Shown here in pieces: positions 41,269-50,079 of a stretch of DNA of 64,000 bases (positions are counted from its first letter, which is position 1; each line of letters opens with the position of its first letter). A program made the translations under genes and the position numbers. The stretch is from Bradyrhizobium sp. 141. Its GTDB lineage: Bacteria; Pseudomonadota; Alphaproteobacteria; Rhizobiales; Xanthobacteraceae. The DNA lies in NCBI RefSeq assembly GCF_023074055.1, contig NZ_JADPKR010000078.1, forward strand, positions 1 to 64,000, in the 5' to 3' direction. The notes beneath the pieces are model-generated. The model made no database searches and was not told the DNA's origin. It saw only the letters and a list, made by a program, of their open reading frames with translations.

Positions 41269-42180
41269 TCATGAATACGGGTTGATCAGCTTCTGCTGCT
41301 CGGCGCTGTGGTGCACGAGCATGTCGATGAAGGTCCGGACCTTCGCCGACAGATGATGCCGGTGCGGATAGACCGCGTTCATCGACATCTCGACCGGGCG
41401 ATATTCGGGCAGCAGCCGAACGAGGTGCCCAGCCTCGAGATCGCCCTGTACGAGAAACCCGGCCATCAGGCAGACGGCCGCGCCCTCCAGCGCCACCTTC
41501 CGCAACGCTTCGCCGCTGTTGGTGATGAAGCTGCCGGAGACGCGCACCGATGCCGGCGAACCCTTGCGATCGAAGAAGCGCCAATCGTCGCCGAAGGGAT
41601 AGTTCAGATGCCGAGCGCAATTGTGCGCGGCGAGCTCGTCGAGCTTCTGAACACGGCCATGCCTTTCGAGATAGTCGTGCGAGCAGCACAGCACGTGGCG
41701 CCAGGTGGCGAGGCTGCGGACAATCAGGCTCGAGTCCGGCGGCGAGGTCATCCGCAGAGCGACGTCATAGCTCTCCTCGATGAGGTCGACCTCGGCTTCG
41801 CCCATGCGCAGATCGATCTTGAGCTCCGGATAGGCCGACAGGAGTTTTGCCGCAACGGGCGCGACGAAGGGCACCATGTGCGTGGCGACGTGGATGCGCA
41901 ATGTGCCGCGCGGCACCGACTGCAATTCGCTCGCGATGTCGTCGGCCTGTTCGAGATCGGCGAGGACCTGGGTCGAGCGGTCGTAATAGGCCTTGCCGAT
42001 TTCGGTGAGGCTCACTTTTCGCGTCGTGCGGTTGAGCAGCCGCACGCCGAGCCGGTCCTCCAGCGCCTGCACATGGTTGCTCACCATGGTCGTCGACATG
42101 TTGAGCCGGCGGGCGGCGGCGGAAAAACCGCCGTTTTCGACCACGTGGACGAAGGCGGTGAGGCTCGTGAAGCGATCCAT
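41269..42180 (-). CDS. LysR-family regulator of an efflux operon
   Basis: The 303-residue protein has the CrgA-type LysR HTH (FVHVVENGGFSAAARRLNMS, TTMVSNHVQALEDRLGVRLL, NRTTRKVSLTEIG) and an effector domain with LRIHVATHMVPFVAPVAAKL and DVALRMTSPPDSSLIVRSLA. It is divergent from an EmrAB-like efflux pair with 137 bases between. A perfect 7-9-7 inverted repeat at 42195-42217 lies 15 bases from its start codon, a likely operator for self-control and pump control. The inducer is unknown but is probably a pump substrate. Confidence 0.9.
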   Translation of the reverse strand: MDRFTSLTAFVHVVENGGFSAAARRLNMSTTMVSNHVQALEDRLGVRLLNRTTRKVSLTEIGKAYYDRSTQVLADLEQADDIASELQSVPRGTLRIHVATHMVPFVAPVAAKLLSAYPELKIDLRMGEAEVDLIEESYDVALRMTSPPDSSLIVRSLATWRHVLCCSHDYLERHGRVQKLDELAAHNCARHLNYPFGDDWRFFDRKGSPASVRVSGSFITNSGEALRKVALEGAAVCLMAGFLVQGDLEAGHLVRLLPEYRPVEMSMNAVYPHRHHLSAKVRTFIDMLVHHSAEQQKLINPYS

Positions 42181-42194
42181 GGCGACAGGCTCAG

Positions 42195-42217
42195 ATTATC
42201 CGCTATTGGTGGATAAT
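42195..42217. promoter_or_regulatory. Inverted repeat operator candidate for LysR/efflux genes
   Basis: ATTATCC and GGATAAT are separated by nine bases. A further GATTATCA half occurs at about 42235. The T-N11-A-like symmetry and position between divergent regulator and pump genes fit a LysR box. Confidence 0.5.
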
Positions 42218-42317
42218 GCTTCCACAAATTCCGAGATTATCACCATGACCCGGACAGCGCACTTGGGGGTTAACAGCGCACCATTCTGAGCGGGCGTCTG
42301 CGAAATCCGAGGACGCC

Positions 42318-43469
42318 ATGTCGAACGCTTCTTATGTTACTGAAATTAATCAGAAAATCGGTCTGCGCCCATCCCGGCAGGCGATCAGACGAGCAGCGAT
42401 CGGGCTGGCGCTGACGATCGGCATCGCGGTGGCCGGCGACTATGGCTCCGATTACCTGAAAACGGGCCGCTACCTGGAATCCACCGACGATGCCTATGTG
42501 AAGGCCGATTCCACGATCATCGCGCCCAAGGTTTCCGGCTACATCGCAAAGGTGCTGGTCGGCGACAACGAGAAGGTTCGGGCAGGCCAGGCGCTGGCCA
42601 AGATCGACGACCGCGACTTCAAGGCGGCCCTCGACCAGGCAGAAGCCGACGTCGCCGCCGCCGAAGCCTCGGTGCGCAATATCGATGCCCAGCTCGAACT
42701 GCAGCAGCCGATCATCGAGCAAAGCACGGCCGATGTCACGGCTGCCGACGCCAATCTGAAATTCGCTCAGGAGGAGCGCGCCCGCTACGACGACCTGATG
42801 AAGTCGGGCTCCGGCACCATCCAGCGCGCGCAGCAGACTGACGCAGCGCTGCGCGCCAGCAACGCGCAACTGCAGCATGCGAAATCTGGCCTTCTGGCCG
42901 CGCAGCGCAAGGTCGACGTCCTCACCACCCAGCGTGCTCAGGCGACAGCTCAGCTCGAACGGGCCCGCGCGGTCGCGCAGCAGGCGGCGCTGAACCTGTC
43001 TTATACCGAGATCACCGCGCCGGTCGACGGCACGGTCGGCGCCCGGAGCTTGCGGGTCGGCCAATACGTGCAAGCCGGAACGCAATTGATGGCGGTGGTA
43101 CCGCTCGATGCGGTTTATGTCGTTGCGAACTTCAAGGAGACCCAGCTCACGCATGTGCGGCCGGGACAGCCGGTCGAGCTGCACGTCGACAGCTTCCGCA
43201 ACAAGACCCTGCGCGGCCATATCGATAGCTTGTCGCCGGCGAGCGGGCTCGAATTCGCGCTGCTGCCGCCGGACAACGCCACCGGCAATTTCACCAAGAT
43301 CGTGCAGCGCGTTCCGGTCAAGATCGTGCTCGACGACCACAGCCTCACCGGCCTGCTGCGCCCCGGCATGTCCGCGGTGCCGACCGTGAACACCAAACAG
43401 GCGGTGCTGGCCGAGCGCGAGACGGCCAAGCGTCTGGCCGACACAACGTCTCGCGCCAACGGCGGCTAA
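42318..43469 (+). CDS. HlyD/EmrA-type efflux periplasmic adaptor
   Basis: The 383-residue membrane-fusion protein has one N-terminal membrane helix (AAIGLALTIGIAVAGDYG) and the lipoyl halves STDDAYVKADSTIIAPKVSG and YTEITAPVDGTVGARSLRVG. Between them lies a long alpha-hairpin (about residues 110-215), and a beta-barrel with PLDAVYVVANFKETQLTHVR follows. It bridges the inner-membrane pump to an outer-membrane channel. The DHA2 pump gene follows four bases after its stop. No outer-membrane TolC partner is encoded here. Confidence 0.92.
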   Translation: MSNASYVTEINQKIGLRPSRQAIRRAAIGLALTIGIAVAGDYGSDYLKTGRYLESTDDAYVKADSTIIAPKVSGYIAKVLVGDNEKVRAGQALAKIDDRDFKAALDQAEADVAAAEASVRNIDAQLELQQPIIEQSTADVTAADANLKFAQEERARYDDLMKSGSGTIQRAQQTDAALRASNAQLQHAKSGLLAAQRKVDVLTTQRAQATAQLERARAVAQQAALNLSYTEITAPVDGTVGARSLRVGQYVQAGTQLMAVVPLDAVYVVANFKETQLTHVRPGQPVELHVDSFRNKTLRGHIDSLSPASGLEFALLPPDNATGNFTKIVQRVPVKIVLDDHSLTGLLRPGMSAVPTVNTKQAVLAERETAKRLADTTSRANGG

Positions 43470-43473
43470 ATCC

Positions 43474-45081
43474 ATGAGCACGCTGCAACCGACCGTCAAC
43501 GCCGCCAGTGTCTCCGCCTCCGCTGCGCCCGCCGCACCGGCGGTGTCGGCAAAAACCTGGATCGCGGTGATCGGCGCCACGCTCGGCGCTTTCATGGCGG
43601 TGCTGAACATCCAGATCGTCAACGCCTCGCTCGCGGACATTCAGGGCGCGATCGGTGCCGGCATCGACGACGGCGGCTGGATTTCGACCTCCTATCTGAT
43701 CGCGGAGATCGTGGTGATCCCGCTCTCCGGCTGGCTCGCACAGGTGTTCTCGATCCGCATCTACCTGCTCACCAACGCGATCCTGTTCCTCCTGCTGTCG
43801 GCGGCCTGCGCACTGGCGCAGGACCTGCCGCAGATGATCGTACTGCGCGCCGTGCAGGGGTTCAGCGGCGGCGTTCTGATTCCGATGGCATTCACGCTGA
43901 TCATCACGCTGTTGCCGCGCGGAAAACAGCCGGTCGGTCTCGCGTTGTTTGCGCTGTCAGCGACGTTCGCCCCCGCGATCGGCCCGACCATCGGGGGCTA
44001 TCTCACCGAGAATTTCGGCTGGGAGTACATCTTCTATGTCAACCTCGTCCCCGGCGCGATCATGGTCGGCATGCTCTGGTACGCGCTCGACGCAAAGCCC
44101 ATGAAGCTGTCGCTCCTGCGCGAGGGCGACTGGGCCGGCATCATCACCATGGCGATCGGGTTGTCGGCGCTCCAGACCGTGCTGGAGGAAGGCAACAAGG
44201 ACGACTGGTTCGGCTCACCCTTCATCGTCAAGCTGTCAGTGATCGCAGCCGTTGCACTGACCGCCTTCCTGATCATCGAACTGACGGTGAGGAAGCCGCT
44301 GCTCAATCTGCGCCTGCTCGTCCGCCGCAATTTCGGCTTCGGCATGCTCGCAAATTTCCTGCTCGGCATCGCGCTCTACGGTTCCGTGTTCATCCTCCCA
44401 CAATATCTCTCGCGCATTCAGGGCTATAATGCCGAGCAGATCGGCATGGTGCTGGCCTGGACCGGATTGCCGCAGCTCCTCTTGATCCCTCTCGTGCCGC
44501 GCCTGATGCAGCGGTTCGATGCGCGGATCATCATCGGCGTCGGCTTCGTGCTGTTCGCCGCATCCAACTTCATGAACATCTATATGACCAGCGACTATGC
44601 CGCCGACCAGCTGCTGTGGCCCAACGTCGTCCGCGCCATCGGCCAGGCGTTGGTGATGGCGCCGCTGTCGGCCGTCGCAACCGCAGGCATCGAGCCGGAG
44701 AACGCGGGCTCGGCCTCCGGCCTGTTCAACATGATGCGCAATCTCGGCGGCGCCGTCGGCATCGCACTGCTCCAGACCGTGCTGACCAAGCGAGAGCAGT
44801 ATCACTCGAATGTGCTGATGCAGTCGGTCTCGGTGTTCGAGCAGGCCACCCGTGCGCGGCTGGAGCAGCTCACCCAGTATTTCGTCAATCACGGCATCCT
44901 CGACCATGCAGACGCCGCGCATCGTGCCTATGTCGCGATTGGTCATATCGTGCAGAAGCAGGCTTATATCCTCGCCTTCAGCGACACTTTTTATCTGCTC
45001 GGCATGGCACTGATCGCGGCCCTGATCGCCGCGCTCTTCCTGAAGAGACCCGGCCAGACCTCCGCTGGTGGCGCCCACTGA
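43474..45081 (+). CDS. DHA2-family MFS multidrug efflux permease (EmrB/QacA type)
   Basis: The 535-residue protein has about 14 membrane helices with the DHA2 motifs: GAFMAVLNIQIVNASLADIQ (motif D1), WISTSYLIAEIVVIPLSGWL, LRAVQGFSGGVLIPMAFTLI, TFAPAIGPTIGGYLTENFGW (motif C, antiporter signature) and YIFYVNLVPGAIM. It exports hydrophobic drugs or plant compounds by proton exchange together with the upstream adaptor. It is in the LysR-divergent operon, followed 30 bases later by an AhpD-like gene. Confidence 0.93.
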   Translation: MSTLQPTVNAASVSASAAPAAPAVSAKTWIAVIGATLGAFMAVLNIQIVNASLADIQGAIGAGIDDGGWISTSYLIAEIVVIPLSGWLAQVFSIRIYLLTNAILFLLLSAACALAQDLPQMIVLRAVQGFSGGVLIPMAFTLIITLLPRGKQPVGLALFALSATFAPAIGPTIGGYLTENFGWEYIFYVNLVPGAIMVGMLWYALDAKPMKLSLLREGDWAGIITMAIGLSALQTVLEEGNKDDWFGSPFIVKLSVIAAVALTAFLIIELTVRKPLLNLRLLVRRNFGFGMLANFLLGIALYGSVFILPQYLSRIQGYNAEQIGMVLAWTGLPQLLLIPLVPRLMQRFDARIIIGVGFVLFAASNFMNIYMTSDYAADQLLWPNVVRAIGQALVMAPLSAVATAGIEPENAGSASGLFNMMRNLGGAVGIALLQTVLTKREQYHSNVLMQSVSVFEQATRARLEQLTQYFVNHGILDHADAAHRAYVAIGHIVQKQAYILAFSDTFYLLGMALIAALIAALFLKRPGQTSAGGAH

Positions 45082-45111
45082 CATCAACCGTAGGAAGCAA
45101 GGAGAACGACC

Positions 45112-45573
45112 ATGAAGCCCCGCATGAACTTCTACCAGGCCGCCCCCGACACGATGAAAGCGCTGATGGCGCTGGAAGAGCAGATCCAGTCTACGGGACT
45201 GGAGAAATCGCTGATCGAGCTCGTCAAGATCCGGGCCTCGCAGATCAACGGCTGTGCCTTCTGCATCAACATGCACACCGAGGACGCCCGCAAGCGCGGC
45301 GAGACCGAGCAGCGCATCTATCTGCTCAATGCCTGGCGCGAGTCACCGCTCTATTCCGATCGCGAGCGCGCAGCGCTGGCCTGGACCGAGTCGGTCACAC
45401 TGATTTCGGGGACGCACGCGCCCGACGATGTCTATGAGCGGGTCCGCGCGCAGTTTTCCGATGCGGAGACGGTGAACCTGACCATGCTGATCGGCGCCAT
45501 CAACGCCTGGAATAGGATCGCGATCGCGTTCCGTGCGGTCCATCCCGTGAAGGTGAAGGCGTCGGTGGCGTGA
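45112..45573 (+). CDS. Carboxymuconolactone decarboxylase/AhpD-like protein
   Basis: The 153-residue protein carries the AhpD core ELVKIRASQINGCAFCINMH with redox cysteines C48 and C51 and H55, and AWRESPLYSDRERAALAWTE downstream. Such proteins form trimers or hexamers and reduce peroxides or act as thiol oxidoreductases. It is the third gene of the efflux operon, which suggests a response to oxidising or electrophilic compounds. AAGGAGAACGACC gives a strong ribosome-binding site. Confidence 0.92.
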   Translation: MKPRMNFYQAAPDTMKALMALEEQIQSTGLEKSLIELVKIRASQINGCAFCINMHTEDARKRGETEQRIYLLNAWRESPLYSDRERAALAWTESVTLISGTHAPDDVYERVRAQFSDAETVNLTMLIGAINAWNRIAIAFRAVHPVKVKASVA

Positions 45574-45603
45574 GGCTGCGGCGCGTCCTCGTCCGGCAGG
45601 TCC

Positions 45604-45702
45604 CGTAGGGTGGGCAAAGGCGCACTTGCGCCGTGCCCACCATTCTTTCACACGCGAGATAAGACGTGGGCACGGCGCTTCGCGCCTTTGCCCACCCTAC
45701 GA
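45604..45702. repeat. REP-like element, copy E (arms-out)
   Basis: CGTAGGGTGGGCAAAGG...CCGTGCCCACC, a spacer, then CGTGGGCACGG...CTTTGCCCACCCTACG. It lies between the convergent AhpD-like and class IV aminotransferase genes, as copy D lies between another convergent pair. Confidence 0.85.
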
Positions 45703-45726
45703 CAGCTACGGCAGCGGAGTGCGCGG

Positions 45727-46587
45727 CTAAACCGCGGTCGCCTTGGCGAACTCCACATAGATCTCGCGCAGGCGCGTTGCCATCGGGCCGGGCTTGCCGT
45801 CGCCAATCTTCTTGCCGTCGATCGCAACCACCGGCTGGACGAACAGTGACGCCGAGGTCGCAAAGGCCTCCTTGGCAGCCAGCGCCTCGGCGACTGTGAA
45901 CGAGCGCTCCTCGACGCGAAGCTGGCGCTCCTCGGCGAGCGCCACCACCGCCTTGCGGGTGCAGCCGGGCAGGATCGCGTTGGAGTTCTTGCGGGTCACG
46001 ATGACGTCGTCCTTGGTGAGGATGAATGCCGAAGACGAACCACCCTCGGTGACGTAGCCGTCTTCCAGCATCCAGGCCTCGCCCGCGCCGGCTTCGGCCG
46101 CTGCCTGCTTTGCCAATACCTGCGCCAGCAGGGCCACGCTCTTGATGTCGCGCCGCTCCCAGCGGATGTCCGGTACGGTGATGACGTTAATGCCGGCCTT
46201 AGCCGACGCGGCATTGATGATGTCCTTTTCCGAGGTGAACATCACCAGGCTCGACTTGACGTCGCCTTTGGGAAAGGCAAAGTCGCGGCCCTTGTCGGCG
46301 CCGCGCGTCACCTGGAGATAGACGAGGCCATTCACGACCTTGTTGCGCGCGATCAGCTCCTTCTGGAGCTCGGTGATGCGTTCGACCGTCTCCGGCAGCC
46401 TCAAGCTGATCTCGCCGACCGAGCGCTCAAGCCGCGCCAGATGCGAGGCGTTGTCGACCAGCTTGGCGTCCAGCACGGCCGAGACCTCATAGATGCCGTC
46501 GGCGAACAGGAAGCCGCGATCGAGGACCGAGATTTTGGCGTCCGAGAGCGGGACGAATGAGCCGTTGACGTAGGCGATCGGATCCAA
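45727..46587 (-). CDS. Class IV aminotransferase, probable D-amino-acid transaminase
   Basis: The 286-residue fold-type IV PLP enzyme has SVLDRGFLFADGIYEVSAVL, the PLP lysine in RRDIKSVALLAQVLAKQAAA, EAWMLEDGYVTEGGSSSAFI and NAILPGCTRKAVVALAEER. The IYE(V) start and the arrangement around RDIKS fit D-amino-acid transaminases, although branched-chain aminotransferases and aminodeoxychorismate lyases are close relatives. The start is a TTG at 46587, supported by AGGAG seven bases upstream. It lies downstream of the Glt transporter genes, separated by a hairpin repeat. Confidence 0.88.
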   Translation of the reverse strand: MDPIAYVNGSFVPLSDAKISVLDRGFLFADGIYEVSAVLDAKLVDNASHLARLERSVGEISLRLPETVERITELQKELIARNKVVNGLVYLQVTRGADKGRDFAFPKGDVKSSLVMFTSEKDIINAASAKAGINVITVPDIRWERRDIKSVALLAQVLAKQAAAEAGAGEAWMLEDGYVTEGGSSSAFILTKDDVIVTRKNSNAILPGCTRKAVVALAEERQLRVEERSFTVAEALAAKEAFATSASLFVQPVVAIDGKKIGDGKPGPMATRLREIYVEFAKATAV

Positions 46588-46660
46588 GGCAGGTCTCCTG
46601 GGGAGAAGGGGATTGGCTCATGGTATAGGAGATTTGGCGCGCTCGATAAACCCTGCTCTT

Positions 46661-46780
46661 CGTCCTCCCGGAGCGCGCGGAGCACGAGCTATGATGCGCA
46701 ATTGCGCATCTGAGGATCCATACGCCCGATGGTGGCTATGGATTCCGGGCTCGCGACTTCGTCGCGCCCCGGAATGACGG
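46661..46780. repeat. Intergenic palindromic repeat (GATTCCGGGCTCGCG type)
   Basis: ATTCCGGGCTCGCGACTTCG pairs with CGTCGCGCCCCGGAAT as a stable hairpin (about 46742-46774). The region before it has ATGCGCAATTGCGCAT as another perfect palindrome (46693-46708). It is positioned just past the stop of the GltL-like gene and likely ends that transcript. Confidence 0.7.
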
Positions 46781-46786
46781 CACGAG

Positions 46787-47518
46787 TTAATGCGACAGGA
46801 TCTTCGACAAGAACTTCTGCGCGCGGTCGCTGCGCGGCTTGCCGAAGAAGTCGTCCTTCGCCGCGTCCTCGACGATCTCGCCGCGGTCCATGAAGATCAC
46901 GCGATTGGCGACCTTGCGGGCAAAGCCCATCTCGTGGGTGACGACCATCATGGTCATGCCTTCGCGGGCGAGATCGACCATGACGTCGAGCACTTCGCTG
47001 ACCATTTCAGGATCCAGCGCCGAGGTCGGCTCGTCGAACAGCATGACGATCGGATCCATCGCGAGCGCACGGGCGATCGCGACGCGCTGCTGCTGGCCAC
47101 CGGAGAGCTGCGCGGGGAATTTCTGCGCCTGCTCCTTCAAACCGACACGCTCCAGCAGCTGCATGCCCTTGGTGACCGATTTGTCGTGCGAGCGCCCCAG
47201 CACCTTCTCCTGCGCGAGGCAGAGATTGTCGATGATCTTGAGGTGCGGAAACAGTTCGAAGTGCTGGAACACCATTCCGACGCGCGAGCGCAGCTTCGGC
47301 AGATTGGTCTTGGGATCGTTGACCTTGGTGCCGTCGACGCTGATGTCGCCGCTCTGGAACGGCTCCAGCGCGTTGACGCATTTGATCAGCGTCGATTTGC
47401 CCGAACCCGAGGGGCCGCAGACCACGACGACCTCGCCCTTGGTGACGCTGGTGGTGCAATCGGTCAGCACCTGGAAGCTCGGCGTGTACCATTTGTTGAC
47501 GTGGCTGATTTCGATCAT
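46787..47518 (-). CDS. gltL: Amino-acid ABC transporter ATPase (GltL/GlnQ type)
   Basis: The 243-residue ATPase has Walker A GPSGSGKST, the signature LSGGQQQRVAIARALAMDP, Walker B VMLFDEPTSALDPEM and the switch histidine in VVTHEMGFARKVANRVIFMD. It powers uptake of polar amino acids. It is the last of four genes in GltI-J-K-L order on the minus strand, starting 12 bases after the second permease. Glutamate/aspartate is the likely substrate, from the binding protein. Confidence 0.92.
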   Translation of the reverse strand: MIEISHVNKWYTPSFQVLTDCTTSVTKGEVVVVCGPSGSGKSTLIKCVNALEPFQSGDISVDGTKVNDPKTNLPKLRSRVGMVFQHFELFPHLKIIDNLCLAQEKVLGRSHDKSVTKGMQLLERVGLKEQAQKFPAQLSGGQQQRVAIARALAMDPIVMLFDEPTSALDPEMVSEVLDVMVDLAREGMTMMVVTHEMGFARKVANRVIFMDRGEIVEDAAKDDFFGKPRSDRAQKFLSKILSH

Positions 47519-47530
47519 GAGCGGCTAGCC

Positions 47531-48223
47531 CTAGCGAATGATGGCGATGCGCGCCTGCAGGCGGCGGACGCCGAAGGACGCGATACAGGAAATGGTGAAG
47601 TAGACGACCGCTGCGAACAGGTACATTTCGACCAGGCGTCCGTCGCGCTGCGCGACCTTGCTCGCCGCTCCCAGGAAGTCCGTGATCGACAGGACGTAGA
47701 CCAGCGAAGTGTCCTGGAACAGAACGATGGTCTGCGTGATCAGAACCGGCAGCATGTTGCGGAAGGCCTGCGGCAGCACGACGTAGCGCATGGTCTGCGC
47801 GTAGGTCAGCCCGAGCGCGTTGGCCGCGGCCGGCTGGCCGCGCGAGATCGACTGGATGCCGGCGCGCATGATCTCGGAGAAGTACGCCGCCTCGAACATG
47901 ATGAAGGTGATGAGCGAGGACGCGAACGCACCGACGCTAATGGGGCGCGAGGCGCCGGTCACCCACTGCCCGATATAGGGCACCAGGAAGTAGAACCAGA
48001 AGATGACCAGCACCAGCGGCAGCGAGCGCATGAAGTCGACATAGACGCCGGCGATCCGGCCGAGCAGCTTGAGGCCGGACAGCCGCATCAGGGCGAGCGC
48101 CGTGCCGAAGACAAGGCCACCGAGGGCTGCGAGGCCCGTCAGCGTCAGTGTGAACGTCATGCCCTCGAAGAACAGATAAGGCAGCGCGCGGCGGATGACG
48201 TCGAAATCGAGATTGGCGAACAT
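47531..48223 (-). CDS. gltK: Amino-acid ABC transporter permease (GltK type)
   Basis: The 230-residue HisM/GlnP-type permease has YLFFEGMTFTLTLTGLAALG, ending helices, and the EAA loop AYFSEIMRAGIQSISRGQPA with AANALGLTYAQTMRYVVLPQ. About five membrane helices are seen. It pairs with the GltJ-type permease to form the channel, and it starts three bases after that gene's stop, so the two are coupled. Confidence 0.92.
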   Translation of the reverse strand: MFANLDFDVIRRALPYLFFEGMTFTLTLTGLAALGGLVFGTALALMRLSGLKLLGRIAGVYVDFMRSLPLVLVIFWFYFLVPYIGQWVTGASRPISVGAFASSLITFIMFEAAYFSEIMRAGIQSISRGQPAAANALGLTYAQTMRYVVLPQAFRNMLPVLITQTIVLFQDTSLVYVLSITDFLGAASKVAQRDGRLVEMYLFAAVVYFTISCIASFGVRRLQARIAIIR

Positions 48224-48226
48224 CGC

Positions 48227-48958
48227 TTATTTCCCCGTGATGTAACCGGGGATCGCGACCCAGCGCTCGAGGAAGCGCATCGCGGTCACGACGACGGCGT
48301 TGACGAGAAGATAGAGGATGGTGGCGGCGGTGAAGGCCTCGAACACCTGGAACGAGAATTCCTGCATCGAGCGCGCCTGCCCGGTCAGCTCGAGCAGGCC
48401 GATGGTGATCGCGACCGCGGTGTTCTTGATGGTATTGAGAAACTCGGATGTCAGCGGCGGCAGGATGATGCGAAACGCCATCGGCAGCAGCACGTAGCGA
48501 TAGCCCTGCGCAGTGGTCAGGCCGAGCGCGGTTGCGGCCATCTTCTGCCCGCGCGGCAGTGAGCCGATGCCGGCCTGCAGCTGCACGGCCACGCGCGCCG
48601 ACATGAAGAAGCCGACGCCGATCGCCGCCGTCCAGAACGGGGCGTTCGGCAGCTGTTTCAGCCAGATGCCGGCGGCTTTTGGCAGCAGTTCCGGCAGCAC
48701 GAAGAACCACAGGAAGAGCTGCACGAGCAGCGGCATGTTGCGGAAGAATTCGACATAGGCAAAGCCGAACCAGTTCGCCCCCTTCGATGGCAGCGTACGC
48801 ATCACGCCGACCAAGGAGCCGGTGATCAGCGCGATGACCCAGGCCAGCGCCGCGGTCTTGAGGGTCAGCGCCAGGCCCGACAGCAGCATGTCGAGATAGG
48901 TGCCGGTCCCCATCGGGTTCGGCTGGAAAAAGATTCCCCAGTTCCAATTATAGTTCAC
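48227..48958 (-). CDS. gltJ: Amino-acid ABC transporter permease (GltJ type)
   Basis: The 243-residue permease starts at a GTG (MNYNWNWGIFFQ) with GGGGGACAC upstream. It has the EAA loop RVAVQLQAGIGSLPRGQKMA with AATALGLTTAQGYRYVLLPM and SEFLNTIKNTAVAITIGLLE near the end. The MNYNWNW lead is typical of GltJ. It follows the binding protein gene after a 109-base gap that contains a perfect 12-bp stem, which could set the expression ratio between binding protein and membrane parts. Confidence 0.92.
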   Translation of the reverse strand: MNYNWNWGIFFQPNPMGTGTYLDMLLSGLALTLKTAALAWVIALITGSLVGVMRTLPSKGANWFGFAYVEFFRNMPLLVQLFLWFFVLPELLPKAAGIWLKQLPNAPFWTAAIGVGFFMSARVAVQLQAGIGSLPRGQKMAATALGLTTAQGYRYVLLPMAFRIILPPLTSEFLNTIKNTAVAITIGLLELTGQARSMQEFSFQVFEAFTAATILYLLVNAVVVTAMRFLERWVAIPGYITGK

Positions 48959-49002
48959 GTGTCCCCCGCGCGAACGCGCCCTTTGTCCAGGCGCCTATGC
49001 AA

Positions 49003-49039
49003 ATGTCCGGCCACCCTGGTGTCAAGAGTGGCCGGACAT
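49003..49039 (-). terminator. Intercistronic hairpin between gltI and gltJ
   Basis: ATGTCCGGCCAC (49003-49014) and GTGGCCGGACAT (49028-49039) form a perfect 12-bp stem with a 13-base loop. There is no T-run, so it is more likely a partial terminator or RNA-stabilising hairpin that raises binding-protein mRNA over permease mRNA. Confidence 0.6.
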
Positions 49040-49067
49040 GATTTCGATCGAAAGATCGAGGTTTTGC

Positions 49068-49979
49068 TTACTTATAGTCGTCCGGGCTCGGCGAGTCCGT
49101 GGGCTTGGCGAACTCGTTCTTCAGCTCGGCCGAGATCGGCGTGTTGAGATTGAGGCCCTTCGGCGGGATCTTGGCCGTGAACCACTTGTCGTAGATCTTC
49201 TGGGCCTCGCCGGAGGTGTAGAGCGCGGCCGTCGCGGCATCGACCACCTTCTTGAAGGCGGGGTCGTCCTTGCGCAGCATGATGCCGTAGGGCTCAGGCT
49301 TGGAGAACGCATCCTTGGAGATGGCGTAGTCATCCGGCGACTTCGAGCCGGCGACGAGGCTCGCGAGCAGGATGTCGTCCATCACGAAGGCGACCGCGCG
49401 GTCGGTCTCGACCATCAGGAAGGCTTCGGCGTGGTCCTTGGCCGGAATGATGTTGGCGCCGAGGCTCTTGGCGACGTTGGCTTCGGTGAGCTGCTTGATG
49501 TTGGTGGTTCCCGCGGTCGAGACCACCGTCTTGCCCTTGAGATCGTCGATCGATTTCAGGCCGCTCGACTTCTTGAAGACGTAGCGGCTGGCGGTCAGGT
49601 AGTGGGTGTTGGTGAAGGCGACCTGCTTCTGGCGCTCGGCGTTGTTGGTGGTCGAGCCACATTCGAGGTCGATGGTGCCGTTCGCCATCAGTGGGATGCG
49701 GGTTGCCGAGGTCACCGGGTTGAGCTTGACCTCGAGCTTGTCGAGCTTGAGCTCCTTCTTCACGGCGTCGACGATCTTGTAGCAGATGTCCATCGCGAAC
49801 CCGACGGGCTTCTGGTTGTCATCGAGATAGGAGAACGGGATCGAGGAGTCGCGGAAGCCGAGCGTGATCGCGCCGGTGTCCTTGATGTTCTTCAGCGTGC
49901 CGGTCAGCTCCTGGGCCCCGGCCTGGCTGACGGCGAAGGTCGCGGCGAGCGCGAGGCCGATGCTACGGAAGTGTTTCAC
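49068..49979 (-). CDS. gltI: Glutamate/aspartate ABC transporter substrate-binding protein (GltI type)
   Basis: The 303-residue periplasmic protein has a signal peptide (FRSIGLALAATFAVSQAGAQ). It also has the GltI hallmarks LKNIKDTGAITLGFRDSSIP with FSYLDDNQKPVGFAMDIC, RIPLMANGTIDLECGSTTNN and VFVMDD-type VAFVMDDILLASLVAGSKSP. The start codon is GTG at 49979 with AAGGGG upstream. It captures acidic amino acids for the GltJKL complex encoded downstream. Confidence 0.92.
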   Translation of the reverse strand: MKHFRSIGLALAATFAVSQAGAQELTGTLKNIKDTGAITLGFRDSSIPFSYLDDNQKPVGFAMDICYKIVDAVKKELKLDKLEVKLNPVTSATRIPLMANGTIDLECGSTTNNAERQKQVAFTNTHYLTASRYVFKKSSGLKSIDDLKGKTVVSTAGTTNIKQLTEANVAKSLGANIIPAKDHAEAFLMVETDRAVAFVMDDILLASLVAGSKSPDDYAISKDAFSKPEPYGIMLRKDDPAFKKVVDAATAALYTSGEAQKIYDKWFTAKIPPKGLNLNTPISAELKNEFAKPTDSPSPDDYK

Positions 49980-50079
49980 TTTTTTGGTCCCCTTTCAGGA
50001 TGATGCGGCCCGGATGCAAGCACAGATTGGGCCGGATTAGAATGTGACTTTCGGCTGGATCGCGGCGCAGGTTAACGTC

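Noticed and set aside
41069..41356. 95-codon plus-strand open frame after the DUF3616 gene
   Set aside because: No start context and no motif, and its 3' part is antisense to the LysR gene.
46790..48562. 590-codon plus-strand open frame
   Set aside because: It is the antisense of the GltL, GltK and GltJ genes, which carry clear ABC motifs.
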